From CALBZH01 sp964538515 (GTDB lineage: Bacteria > Desulfobacterota > Syntrophobacteria > Syntrophobacterales > Syntrophobacteraceae), in the NCBI GenBank assembly GCA_964538515.1, contig CAZIEW010000003.1:62001-126000 (forward strand): a stretch of DNA of 64,000 bases, read 5' to 3'. The position numbers and the translations under genes are program-made. The notes under the pieces were generated by a model. It saw only the letters and a list, made by a program, of their open reading frames with translations. It searched no databases and was not told the DNA's origin. Of the stretch, positions 8,425 through 17,563 are shown piece by piece. Numbering within the stretch: the stretch's first letter is position 1; each line of letters begins with the position of its first letter.

Positions 8425-9588
8425 ATGAGTGTCCTGCAGCCCCAAGCAATTCAAGAACTTGGTGATAGGGCCTCGCGAGAGGACTCTCCGGTGTTGAGCG
8501 TCTACCTGAACCTGGATCCCTGCAATCCCGTGAATCGGAGAGGCGGCTATCGACTGGCGCTGGACAATCTGCTCAAGGGAATCGAGCTTCAAATCAAGGA
8601 TGATGGAAAGGTTAAGCATTTTCAAGAGGATGCGGAGTGGGTTCGCCAGCGTGTTGAGTTCAATCTCCCAAAAGGGAAGAGCCTCGTTCTCTTCTGTGAC
8701 GCATCGGAGTCCTTCTTTTTCGAGGAGCCGCTGCCTGTGCGCCTGGCCAATCAGGTCTGGTACAGCACGACGCCGTATGTTCGTGTGCTGCGGGAAGTGG
8801 TCGAGGAGCACGCGCGCTATGGAGTCGTCCTCGTGGACCGCGAGCGGGCACGTTTTTTCTTAGTGACCATGGGACAGATCGAAGAGGTTTCGGATGTCTT
8901 CCAGGATCCTCCATTCAAGCACCGATCGACCAGCGGGAGCGATCAGATGCGCTCGCAGATGGTGCTGCAGCGCAGAGCGGCCCAGTGGAGTGAGTGGTTT
9001 CTCAAGGATGCGGCGGACATTCTGTATGGCATCATCAACGAGTACCAGGTGGACGGGGTGCTGCTGGCGGGGCCCGAGGAGGTGACCGCCGTCTTCCAGC
9101 GATTGCTTCCCAAGACCGTCGCCGCCAAGGTGGTCAAGCGTATTCGCGTGTCGGTCACGGCCAAGGCGGGCGAGGTTTTGGAGCTGGTCTTCCCGGTGAT
9201 CGAGCAGATCGAGCGGGAGCAGGAGCTGAGCCTGGTTGAAGATCTGATCACGATTGCTCGAAAGAGCAATCCAACGGTCGAAAAGGCCGTACTGGGAATG
9301 AGCGCGACCCTGGATGCCGTCAACCAGGGACGTGTTTACCGTTTGATCTACCCCTGTGCGTGCAAGAGCTCGGGCTGCCAGTGCGGCGGATGCGACGTTC
9401 TGCTGGATCACGCACCGGGTGACGGGAAATGTCCCTACTGCTCCACGTCCTTGGAAGAGGTGGATGACCTCTTCTGGTACGCGTCTGAGAGGGTCCTCAA
9501 CCTGGGTGGGCGGACGGAAGAAATCCGTGGGGTCGAGGCAAGGACCAAACTGGAGTCCGCCGGAATGATCGGAGCGTTTTTGCGTTAA
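8425..9588 (+). CDS. Bacterial archaeo-eukaryotic release-factor-like (baeRF) protein
   Basis: A 387-residue protein related to the bacterial eRF1/Vms1-like families. It has the N-terminal VLSVYLNLDP, a central acidic-receptor-like domain (GVVLVDRERARFF) and a domain with GIINEYQVDGVLLAGPEEV and HL/LLP-type helices. The C-terminus has a cysteine cluster (CACKSSGCQCGGC, then CPYC), probably a zinc site. Family members are proposed to act on stalled ribosomes or peptidyl-tRNA; this is family knowledge, not shown here. The ATG at 8425 has GGAGG eight bases upstream. The alternative ATG at 8410 has a weaker site. Confidence 0.82.
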   Translation: MSVLQPQAIQELGDRASREDSPVLSVYLNLDPCNPVNRRGGYRLALDNLLKGIELQIKDDGKVKHFQEDAEWVRQRVEFNLPKGKSLVLFCDASESFFFEEPLPVRLANQVWYSTTPYVRVLREVVEEHARYGVVLVDRERARFFLVTMGQIEEVSDVFQDPPFKHRSTSGSDQMRSQMVLQRRAAQWSEWFLKDAADILYGIINEYQVDGVLLAGPEEVTAVFQRLLPKTVAAKVVKRIRVSVTAKAGEVLELVFPVIEQIEREQELSLVEDLITIARKSNPTVEKAVLGMSATLDAVNQGRVYRLIYPCACKSSGCQCGGCDVLLDHAPGDGKCPYCSTSLEEVDDLFWYASERVLNLGGRTEEIRGVEARTKLESAGMIGAFLR

Positions 9589-9747
9589 GGCATGCTGGAA
9601 CGGGCGTGGCTGCAACGCCGCCTGCACCGCGCCGGCTCGAATCTGACCTCTGGGGGCGGTTGACTGCCGCCTCCCGGATTGCACGTCGCTGTCAACCGTC
9701 AGACAGGCGGAGCCTACCTGGGCAATGGAAAGCCAATACAATAGCAC

Positions 9748-10191
9748 TTATCCATCGTGGTTGCGACATAGGGGACAAACTCCAAAGATATCCAAACGAT
9801 AGGATACCATCTCGTAGCCGTTCGCCTCGGCGATCTTTCTAGGCAGGTCGATAAAACCGGAGACATTGGGATCGATGATCCTCTTGCATCGCGTGCAGAT
9901 GACATGGGGATGAGGGTCTGGCTTGCTGCCGTCGTAGCGGTTGCTCCCGTCGGGAAATCCGAGCTCGAGAACCTGACCCAAGGACTTGACCATCATGATC
10001 GTTCGGTAGACCGTTGCCTGACTGATGCCCGGGAAATCGTTGGCAAGCTTCTGGTGGATATCGTCAACGGAGGGGTGATCGGAGCTGTTGGCCAAAACCC
10101 TAAGAATCGCAAGCCGTTGGGGAGTCAATTTCTGGCCGCCCTCCTTTAGCTTGCGTATCATTTCGTCGTACCTGGCTTCGGGATCGGCCAC
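9748..10191 (-). CDS. perR: Fur-family regulator, PerR type
   Basis: With the GTG start at 10191 this is 147 residues, normal for the family. It has a winged-helix domain (KLTPQRLAILRVL, SQATVYRTI) and a dimer domain with structural zinc cysteines 99/102 and 139/142. The regulatory site matches PerR: His39, Asp87, His94, His96 and Asp107, with Asp rather than the Glu usual in Fur. It should sense peroxide with Fe and repress oxidative defence. The frame extends to 10278, but that part lies inside tRNA-Sec, so the longer start is rejected. The tRNA gene lies 32 bases upstream on the same strand. Confidence 0.88.
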   Translation of the reverse strand: MADPEARYDEMIRKLKEGGQKLTPQRLAILRVLANSSDHPSVDDIHQKLANDFPGISQATVYRTIMMVKSLGQVLELGFPDGSNRYDGSKPDPHPHVICTRCKRIIDPNVSGFIDLPRKIAEANGYEMVSYRLDIFGVCPLCRNHDG

Positions 10192-10223
10192 GTCTGAGAC
10201 CTCGGCGGAGGACCTTGAAAGGA

Positions 10224-10322
10224 TGGCGGAAGCGCATGGGAATCGAACCCACCCAAGACTGCCTTCACAGCCTTGCACCGGATTTGAAGTCCGGGAGCCC
10301 CACCAGTGAGCTTGGCGCTTCC
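10224..10322 (-). tRNA. selC: tRNA-Sec (anticodon TCA)
   Basis: The 99-base gene has an 8-bp acceptor stem (GGAAGCGC/GCGCTTCC) with encoded GCCA end, an anticodon stem CCGGA/TCCGG around CTTCAAA (anticodon at 10285-10287), and a long variable arm (CAAGGCTG/CAGTCTTG). The T arm contains GGGTTCGATTCCC. Anticodon, long acceptor stem and long variable arm together identify a selenocysteine tRNA. The genome therefore probably reads UGA as selenocysteine in some genes; selA, selB and selD are not in this window. Confidence 0.97.
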
Positions 10323-10603
10323 GTGTCGGCAGAACGCATTTGTACTCAAACGGGCGGGCTTTGACAAGTCGGATGTGAGACTTTTTCGCCGTGCTCTGGC
10401 GCTTGACAGATTTTGGATGGGGGTGCTAGGTTTCCGCATGGCGGCTTGATTTCTGGCTTTTCGGCCAAAGCAGTCACCTCCGGCCATCATCGACGCCATG
10501 GGTGCCCCCCCGGTTGCTTCGGGGCAAGAGCATGGCCTATAGCCTTCCTGCGTGCAACGGACCAGACCCTGAAAACGCAAACGATCGCGAGAGGCAAAGA
10601 GAT

Positions 10604-13330
10604 ATGAGCATTCCGGTTGCAAACAGCATCGAATTCCTTGATGCGCAATACCAGCGCTGGAAGGCGGCACCTGGTCAAGTCTCGGGGGAGTGGCAGGCCT
10701 TTTTCGAGGGGTTCGAGCTGGCTCTCGGAGGAGGTGAGTGCAGGCTGGAAGGAGTGTGCGACAAGAGACAGGCCCTGCTCCAGGCACGCGTCGAAGAGCT
10801 CATCGCGCGGCACCGTGAATTGGGGCATCTACTGGCTTGTTTGGATCCGCTTTCGAGCTGTGCGATCGATCATCCTCTCCTGAGTCTCGCTGCATTCGAC
10901 CTGACCGAAGAAGACCTCGAACGGGTGTTCTACACTCCCCAATGCTCGCTCTGGGAAGAGGCCCCCCTTGGCGACATCGTCGCCATGCTCCGTGAGACCT
11001 ACTGCCGTTCGGTGGGTGTGGAATACACTCATCTGCAGGATCCGGAGGAGCGACGTTGGCTCGAGGAGCGGATGGAGTCCGTGCGGAATCGGCCGCGCTT
11101 TGATCCTCGAATGAGACGCGGGATTCTGCGCTGCATCTGCGAGACGACGTTGTTCGACCAGTTCCTCCACAGCAGATACCTCGGACAGAAGCGTTTTTCG
11201 ATCCAGGGAGCCGAAGTGGCCATTCCGATGCTCTGGGCGCTGCTCGACCGCGCAGCGGAATCGGGCGCGATGGAGGTCGTTCTAGGGATGGCCCATCGGG
11301 GTCGGCTCAACGTCCAGACCAATCTGCTCGGCAGACCGTTCCAGGAGGTGTTCTGCGAGTTCGAAGGAAGCTATGATCCGGATTCACTCGTGGGAAGCGG
11401 CGACGTGAAATATCACAAAGGCTATCTTGGAGAGATTCAAACGGAATCCGGAAAGTCGATTCGTGTGCTGCTTGCGACCAATCCCAGCCACCTCGAAGCC
11501 GTCGATCCGGTCGTCGAAGGGATAGCGCGCGGCCTGCAGGATCGCCTGGGAGATGGAGGGAGCCAGGCCGTCGTTCCGATTCTCATCCACGGCGATGCGG
11601 CGTTTGCGGGCCAGGGGGTCGTTTTTGAGACGCTTAACCTCTCGCAACTGGACGGCTACAAGACCGGCGGCACGATCCATCTTGTCATCAACAACCAGAT
11701 CGGATTCACGACGCTCCCCGAGGATGCCCGCTCCACGCGCTATTCGACGGATGGGGCGAAAATGCTGATGGTGCCCATCTTTCACGTTCATGGGGAGAAT
11801 CCCGAGGCGGCGGTGCACGTGATGCAGCTTGCGTGTGATTATCGATATCGCTACGGGAAGGATGTGGTCGTGGACCTTGTCTGTTACCGCCGCTACGGGC
11901 ACAATGAAGGGGATGAGCCCTACTTCACTCAACCCCAAATGTACGAGCGGATCAAGAACCGACCCTCCCTGATGACTCTCTACGCCGAGATCTTGCAGCA
12001 GGCCGGGGACCTGTCGGAGGCGGAGCTTCAGGAGCTTGCCGAAGGGTATACGGAAAGGCTTGAGCAGGCGTACCGTGAGGTGCACGAGCTTGCCTGTCCG
12101 ATTCCATTGGACCGGTTCTATCCGTTTTGGGAGGGGTATCACGGTTCCCATGGCAGGGATGCGGAGGAGACCGGAGTCAGTAGCGACACGTTGATCACGA
12201 TCGCCGGCAAGGCGACCTCTGTTCCCGATGGAGTGAGCGTACACCCGAAGCTTGGGAAGATGCTTGCTCGGCGGTTGGACACCGTTCGGAAGGGGGAGGG
12301 GATTGACTGGGCGACCGCGGAAATGCTGGCCTTCGGAACGCTTCTGGCCGAAGGGATTCCGGTCCGGTTGAGCGGCGAAGACAGTCGACGAGGGACGTTC
12401 AGCCAGCGGCATTGCGCGCTGACCGACATGCAGACGGGGGGGCATTTTGTTCCTCTAAACCACCTTCAAGATGGACAGGCACGTCTGGACGTCTTCGACA
12501 GCCTGCTCTCGGAGAACGCCGTGCTAGGGTTCGAGTATGGCTATGCTTCGGTGCGGCCCGAGACGCTGGTTCTTTGGGAGGCCCAGTTCGGAGATTTCGT
12601 CAACAGTGCCCAGGTGATCATCGATCAGTTCATCGTCAGCGGCGAGTCCAAATGGCACCGATTGAACGGGCTGGTCCTGCTCCTGCCGCATGGCTTCGAA
12701 GGGCAGGGACCGGAGCACTCCAGCGCTCGAATCGAGCGGTTTCTCCAGTTGTGCGCCGAGGACAACATCCAGGTGTGTTACCCTTCGACGCCGGCCCAGT
12801 ATTTTCATCTCCTGCGCCGTCAGGTCAAACGGTCCGTCCGAAAACCCTTGGTGGTCTTCACCCCGAAAAGCCTCCTGCGCCATCCGTTGGCTGTCTCCCG
12901 GCTCGATGCCCTGACGGAAGGGTCTTTCCAGGAAGTCCTGTGCGAGAGGATGGCGGAGAAACGAGCCGGGGTCGTTCTGCTTTGTAGCGGGAAGATTGCC
13001 TACGAGCTCATGGAAAAGCGCCAGATTTTGGAAGCTTCCGATCTTGCGATCGTTCGGCTGGAGCAGTTTTATCCGCGTCCGGATGCCCGGATGCGTGAGG
13101 TTGTGGCCCGATTTCAGGACGCTCGTGAATGGCGATGGGTGCAAGAGGAGCCGGCGAACATGGGAGGCTGGCCATTTGTGCGGTCTTGGCTGCAAGAGCT
13201 CGTGGGAAAGCCGATCCGATACGTGGGACGCCCCGAAAGCGCCAGTCCCGCGACGGGGTACGCCCGTGTGTTCAAGGAGCAACAGGCCAAGTTGCTGGCG
13301 GACGCGCTCGATTCCAATTCGTTCGGATGA
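10604..13330 (+). CDS. sucA: 2-oxoglutarate dehydrogenase E1 component
   Basis: A 908-residue thiamine-diphosphate enzyme that decarboxylates 2-oxoglutarate and passes the succinyl group to E2. Typical segments: N-terminal SIEFLDAQYQRW, EVVLGMAHRGRLNVQTNLLG, the cofactor region HGDAAFAGQGVVFETLNLS and NNQIGFTT, and LPHGFEGQGPEHSSARIERF. The length is normal. The start at 10604 (MSIPVANSIEF) follows GAGAGGCAAAGAG; a longer frame from 10502 is not family-like. sucB and lpd follow on the same strand. About 280 bases upstream, beyond tRNA-Sec, should hold the promoter. Confidence 0.96.
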   Translation: MSIPVANSIEFLDAQYQRWKAAPGQVSGEWQAFFEGFELALGGGECRLEGVCDKRQALLQARVEELIARHRELGHLLACLDPLSSCAIDHPLLSLAAFDLTEEDLERVFYTPQCSLWEEAPLGDIVAMLRETYCRSVGVEYTHLQDPEERRWLEERMESVRNRPRFDPRMRRGILRCICETTLFDQFLHSRYLGQKRFSIQGAEVAIPMLWALLDRAAESGAMEVVLGMAHRGRLNVQTNLLGRPFQEVFCEFEGSYDPDSLVGSGDVKYHKGYLGEIQTESGKSIRVLLATNPSHLEAVDPVVEGIARGLQDRLGDGGSQAVVPILIHGDAAFAGQGVVFETLNLSQLDGYKTGGTIHLVINNQIGFTTLPEDARSTRYSTDGAKMLMVPIFHVHGENPEAAVHVMQLACDYRYRYGKDVVVDLVCYRRYGHNEGDEPYFTQPQMYERIKNRPSLMTLYAEILQQAGDLSEAELQELAEGYTERLEQAYREVHELACPIPLDRFYPFWEGYHGSHGRDAEETGVSSDTLITIAGKATSVPDGVSVHPKLGKMLARRLDTVRKGEGIDWATAEMLAFGTLLAEGIPVRLSGEDSRRGTFSQRHCALTDMQTGGHFVPLNHLQDGQARLDVFDSLLSENAVLGFEYGYASVRPETLVLWEAQFGDFVNSAQVIIDQFIVSGESKWHRLNGLVLLLPHGFEGQGPEHSSARIERFLQLCAEDNIQVCYPSTPAQYFHLLRRQVKRSVRKPLVVFTPKSLLRHPLAVSRLDALTEGSFQEVLCERMAEKRAGVVLLCSGKIAYELMEKRQILEASDLAIVRLEQFYPRPDARMREVVARFQDAREWRWVQEEPANMGGWPFVRSWLQELVGKPIRYVGRPESASPATGYARVFKEQQAKLLADALDSNSFG

Positions 13331-13418
13331 CCTGCCGGCTCGAGCATTGCCGATCGGGCCGACACTGGGAAGAGGTGTGTCGGCGAAGCTCGCTCGAAAA
13401 CGAGCGTGAGGACGTGGT

Positions 13419-14741
13419 ATGAAAACCGAGATCAAAGTGCCCGAAGTGGGAGAAGCCGTCAAAGAGGCCTTGCTGGTTCAATGGTACAGGCAAGACGGCG
13501 ATGTGGTGAAGCGGGATGACCTCCTATTCTTGATCGAAACCGACAAGGTTACGCTGGAGGTGCCCGCTCAGGCTGCTGGGAAGCTGCACATTCTGGTGAA
13601 GGCAGGCGTTACGGTGCCGATCGGGGCGGTGGTTGGGACCCTTGATGCGGTCGATGAGTCGGATCAACAAGTAGTGGCGGCTCAGGACTCTGTCGGAAAG
13701 GCGACTGCCGAGACGGAAGCTGAGGTTGCGAGGGCTTCGCGGGATGTCGCGCCCGTCGAGGTGCCGCGAACCGCGCGCACTTCGGGCGTGGCTCCGTCGG
13801 TCGGGCAGTTGTTGGCGGAGCGAGGGCTGGATCCATCTCGGATCACGGGTACGGGCCCCGGCGGACGCATCACCAAAGGAGACGTGCTGCTTCACCTCGA
13901 GGCCATGGCCGAGGGTTCCTCCCCGGCAATGCCTCGGGAGGCCATAGGAAGAGAAGATCGGCAACCGGTGCCCCTTGCATCCGGTGAGGCGGGCGAATCG
14001 TGGAAGACCGTTTTACCCGAGCCCGTCCGCTCGCCCGGGCAGCAGGCGGTCGTCCGGAAGCCGATGAGCCGCATCCGCATGCGGATTGCTGAACGGCTCT
14101 TGGAAGCCCGTCGCAGTACGGCCATGCTGACAACCTTCAACGAAATCGACATGAGCCGCGTCATCGAGATCCGTGCGGCCTACAAGGAATCGTTTAAGAA
14201 GAAGCATGGCGTCGGGCTGGGCATGATGTCTTTTTTCATCAAAGCCGCCGTGGAGGCACTGAAAGCCTATCCGGAGGTGAATGCCTTCATCGAGGGCAAC
14301 GAAGTCGTGTATCATTCCTACTACCACGTGGGGGTCGCCGTTGGTGCGGAGCGGGGCCTGGTGGTTCCCGTCATCCGGAATGCGGATAGGCTGAGCTTTG
14401 CTGAGCTCGAGCAGGCTATCGTGGATTACGTCACGAAGATCCAGGAGAACCGCCTGGAGCTTAGCGACATGGAAGATGGGACGTTTACCGTCAGCAACGG
14501 CGGGGTGTACGGGTCGCTCCTGAGCACCCCGATTCTCAATACGCCCCAGAGCGGCATTCTCGGGATGCATAAGATCGAGGACCGGCCGGTGGTCGTGAAT
14601 GGACAGATCGTGGCCCGTCCCATGATGTATGTTGCTCTGAGCTACGATCATCGGATCATCGACGGTCGCGAGGCGGTCGGCTTTCTCCGGCACATCAAGG
14701 AATGCGTTGAGCAGCCCGAGCGGATATTGATCGGGATGTGA
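13419..14741 (+). CDS. sucB: Dihydrolipoamide succinyltransferase E2 component
   Basis: A 440-residue E2. An N-terminal lipoyl domain has LIETDKVTLEVPA with the lipoylated Lys near residue 43, an E3-binding domain lies near 125-160 (RITGTGPGGRITKGDV), and the catalytic domain ends in SYDHRIIDGREAVGF with the active-site HxxxDG. It takes the succinyl group from SucA to CoA. The linker is rich in Ala, Glu and Ser. The ATG at 13419 follows GAGGACGTGG and lies 88 bases after sucA. lpd follows, so the whole complex is encoded in one operon. Confidence 0.96.
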   Translation: MKTEIKVPEVGEAVKEALLVQWYRQDGDVVKRDDLLFLIETDKVTLEVPAQAAGKLHILVKAGVTVPIGAVVGTLDAVDESDQQVVAAQDSVGKATAETEAEVARASRDVAPVEVPRTARTSGVAPSVGQLLAERGLDPSRITGTGPGGRITKGDVLLHLEAMAEGSSPAMPREAIGREDRQPVPLASGEAGESWKTVLPEPVRSPGQQAVVRKPMSRIRMRIAERLLEARRSTAMLTTFNEIDMSRVIEIRAAYKESFKKKHGVGLGMMSFFIKAAVEALKAYPEVNAFIEGNEVVYHSYYHVGVAVGAERGLVVPVIRNADRLSFAELEQAIVDYVTKIQENRLELSDMEDGTFTVSNGGVYGSLLSTPILNTPQSGILGMHKIEDRPVVVNGQIVARPMMYVALSYDHRIIDGREAVGFLRHIKECVEQPERILIGM

Positions 14742-14845
14742 GTGCCTCTCCCCACGAAGAGCGGCGGCATCGGGTGTGGGCGTTTCCGCGGCTCATGACA
14801 GGAAGTGTTGGCAGCATGCATGCGGACGATGCAGGAAGGTGATCC

Positions 14846-16261
14846 ATGAGTGTGCCGGAAGAATTCGATCTGGTGGTTGTCGGCGGGGGACCCGGCGGCT
14901 ATGCAGCCTGCCTTCGCGCGGCTCAACTGGGCATGAGGGTCGCCTGCGTCGAAAAGGAGTCGCGCCTTGGGGGGACGTGCTTGAATGTGGGGTGCATCCC
15001 GAGCAAAGCCCTATTGGATTCCAGTGAGGCATTCCACTTTGTCCGGTCCCAGATTGGGGATCATGGCATCCAGGTGTCGGGGGTGGATCTTGACCTTCAG
15101 GCCATGATGGCCCGCAAGGAGCGGGTCGTGCGGGAGCTTACCGATGGTCTCAGGTCCCTCGTCGAAGGCAGCGGGGTAACGATCTACCAGGGAGAAGCGT
15201 CGCTGCGATCAGTGCGCGAGGTTGCCGTCCGGGTTTCGGATAACCGCGACGGGACGAGCTCCACCCTGGTGTTGACAGGCGTGTGGATTCTGCTCGCCAC
15301 GGGAAGCGAGCCGACGGGCGTTCCGGGACTCCCCTTTGACGGAGAGCGTATCGTGAGCTCCACGGAGGCCCTCTCCTTTGCCGAGGCTCCCGAGCGGCTG
15401 GGAATCGTGGGGGGAGGATATATCGGGCTGGAGCTCGGCTCCGTCTGGAGTCGACTCGGGTCCCGGGTCACGGTGATTGAAATGCTCCCCATGGTGGCAT
15501 CGACCCTGGATCGCCAGGTCGGAAGAGCCCTGGAGCGCGCTCTTGCCAGACAGGGACTCTCCTTTCGGCTCGGCGCGCGGGTTTTGGAGGCGGAAGTCGG
15601 CCAAGACGGCGTCTCCGTGGCCCTGGAATCCGGCGGAGAGACGTCGCGGGCGTCTTTCGATCGCCTCATGGTCGCGGTCGGGCGGAGGCCCCTCACCCGA
15701 GGGCTCGATCTCGATTCAATCGGAATCCGGGTCGATCCCAAAACGGGCCAGATTCCCGTGGACGAAAAGTACCGAACGAGCGTCCCTTCCATCTGTGCCA
15801 TCGGGGATTTGATCGCCGGTCCCATGCTGGCCCACAAGGCATCGGCCGAAGGGATCGCGGCGGTCGAGTGCATGGTCGATCTGCCCGGAGAAGTCAATTA
15901 TGATGCCATTCCGGCCGTTGTTTACACGTCACCCGAGGTCGGAAGCGTTGGACATACGGAGGAGCGTCTCAAGGAATTGGACGTTCCGTATCGTTCCGGC
16001 GTGTACCCGTTTTCTGGGGCGCCCCGTGCGCGCTGCTTGGGAGAAACGGAAGGCTTTGTTAAGGTTCTTGCCCATGCCCGGTCAGGACGCATCCTGGGCG
16101 TTCATGTCATTGGACCGCGCGCCTCGGAGTTGATTGCCGAAGCGACCGTTGCGGTGGAGACGGGACTGACTGCCGCCAAGCTCGCCCGGATCGTCCACGG
16201 CCATCCGACGTTTTCCGAGGCGCTGCATGAGGCGGCCTCGTCCATTGCCCTGCATGGCTGA
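14846..16261 (+). CDS. lpd: Dihydrolipoyl dehydrogenase E3 component
   Basis: A 471-residue flavoprotein disulfide reductase. It has the FAD-binding VVGGGPGGYAAC, the redox disulfide GGTCLNVGCIPSKALL, the NAD-binding GIVGGGYIGLELG, the second FAD motif SICAIGDLI, and the C-terminal base HGHPTFSEALHEA. It reoxidises the lipoyl groups of SucB with NAD+. The start at 14846 follows AGGAAGGTGA. It is the third gene of the sucA-sucB-lpd operon and lies only 23 bases before the first glycosyltransferase gene, so transcription may run on into the glycan locus. Confidence 0.97.
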   Translation: MSVPEEFDLVVVGGGPGGYAACLRAAQLGMRVACVEKESRLGGTCLNVGCIPSKALLDSSEAFHFVRSQIGDHGIQVSGVDLDLQAMMARKERVVRELTDGLRSLVEGSGVTIYQGEASLRSVREVAVRVSDNRDGTSSTLVLTGVWILLATGSEPTGVPGLPFDGERIVSSTEALSFAEAPERLGIVGGGYIGLELGSVWSRLGSRVTVIEMLPMVASTLDRQVGRALERALARQGLSFRLGARVLEAEVGQDGVSVALESGGETSRASFDRLMVAVGRRPLTRGLDLDSIGIRVDPKTGQIPVDEKYRTSVPSICAIGDLIAGPMLAHKASAEGIAAVECMVDLPGEVNYDAIPAVVYTSPEVGSVGHTEERLKELDVPYRSGVYPFSGAPRARCLGETEGFVKVLAHARSGRILGVHVIGPRASELIAEATVAVETGLTAAKLARIVHGHPTFSEALHEAASSIALHG

Positions 16262-16284
16262 GGGTGCACAACAAGGAGATCGCA

Positions 16285-17484
16285 ATGCCGAATTCACGGC
16301 TCCGCGTCATCGTAACCGGGCTGGTTGGACTGTACCCGGTCGGCGGCGTGGCTTGGGACTACCTGCAATACCTCATTGGGTTCGCCCGCTTGGGCCACGA
16401 CGTCTATTATCATGAAGACACGTGGAGCTGGCCGTACCATCCCATTGAAAGAACCTACACGGCCGACCCGAGCTATTCGGCCGGCTATATCCGGGACTTC
16501 ATCGAAACGTATGCGCCGGATCTTCGCGATCGGTGGCACTACCTGCATTTGCACGAGACCAGCTGCGGCATGAGTCGGCGTGCTTTCGACGAGGTCGTGA
16601 AGAGCGCGGATCTTTTTCTCAACATCAGCGGGGCCTGCATGATCCCGGAGGAGCTGGCGCCCGGGTGTCAGAAGGTCTTTCTCGACACGGATCCCGGGTA
16701 CAACCAGATCATGCTGAGCGAGCGGTTCGAGTGGTCCGAGAACGTTGAGCGTTGGTGCAACAGTGTGGCCGCCCACGATCAGCATTTCACGTACGCCGAG
16801 AACATTTATGGCGCGGATTGTCTGGTGCCCCGCCTGGATTTCAATTGGAAGACCACGCGCATGCCCATTGTCTGTGATCTGTGGGAGAATACCGGCAAGG
16901 GGGCAACGGTGGCTGAGGCTGCCTGGACCACCGTCATGACCTGGAATGCCTTCAAGGGGAGGCTCCTGTACAATGGGGTTGAGTATTTCAGCAAGGGTGC
17001 CGAGTTCGAGCGGATCCTCCACATCCCACGGCTGGTATCGCGACCGCTCAAAGTCGCGGTGGGAGGCGTCAGCGCGCCGCTGGATCGGCTCGCCGAAGCC
17101 GGCTGGCAGGTGGTCGACGGTCCTGAGGCGACGGTGACTCCTTCCCAATACCAGGATTTCATCTTCGAATCGCGAGGTGAAATTTCGACGGCCAAGCATG
17201 TTTACGTGGCCATGCGGACGGGCTGGTTCAGCTGCAGGACCGCTTGCTACCTGGCTGCGGCGCGGCCCGTCGTCGTGCAGGACACGGGGTTCACTTCCAT
17301 CGTGCCCTGTGGTGAGGGCGTCCTGGCGTTCAGCACGGCCGAGGAGGCGATCGAGGGGATCCTTGCGGTCGAGCGGGATTACGAGAAGCACTGCGCGGCT
17401 GCCCGGAGCGTCGCCCGAGAGCATTTCGGCGCGGACCGGGTTTTGAGCCAATTTGTCGATGAGGCTTTTTCCAGCAGCTGTTGA
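16285..17484 (+). CDS. GT-B-like glycosyltransferase, paralogue 1
   Basis: A 399-residue cytosolic protein with a GT-B layout. The N-terminus GGVAWDYLQYLIGFARLGHDV fits an acceptor-side Rossmann half. The C-terminal segment TACYLAAARPVVVQDTGF followed by GEGVLAFSTAEEA resembles the nucleotide-sugar half of family 1/4 enzymes. It shares its whole length with the next gene (YLxYLxG, DVYYxED, P-x-DP, PRLDF/PVERY, TGWF-S-R). Neither belongs to a family that I can name with a known product. The start at 16285 follows AAGGAG. It is the first gene of a three-gene plus-strand set. Confidence 0.72.
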   Translation: MPNSRLRVIVTGLVGLYPVGGVAWDYLQYLIGFARLGHDVYYHEDTWSWPYHPIERTYTADPSYSAGYIRDFIETYAPDLRDRWHYLHLHETSCGMSRRAFDEVVKSADLFLNISGACMIPEELAPGCQKVFLDTDPGYNQIMLSERFEWSENVERWCNSVAAHDQHFTYAENIYGADCLVPRLDFNWKTTRMPIVCDLWENTGKGATVAEAAWTTVMTWNAFKGRLLYNGVEYFSKGAEFERILHIPRLVSRPLKVAVGGVSAPLDRLAEAGWQVVDGPEATVTPSQYQDFIFESRGEISTAKHVYVAMRTGWFSCRTACYLAAARPVVVQDTGFTSIVPCGEGVLAFSTAEEAIEGILAVERDYEKHCAAARSVAREHFGADRVLSQFVDEAFSSSC

Positions 17485-17563
17485 GGGATTCGGCTCCTTT
17501 CATCATGAGAGCGCACCCCTAACCACGTCGAATTCAGACGGTCGATTATCGAGGGAGCTGTCC

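Noticed and set aside
9658..9697. GGTTGAC/GTCAACC inverted repeat between the baeRF and perR ends
   Set aside because: Only 7 bp with a 26-base loop and no T-run; too weak to call a terminator.
10192..10278. N-terminal extension of the PerR frame
   Set aside because: These codons lie partly inside tRNA-Sec and have no similarity to the Fur family; GTG at 10191 gives normal length.
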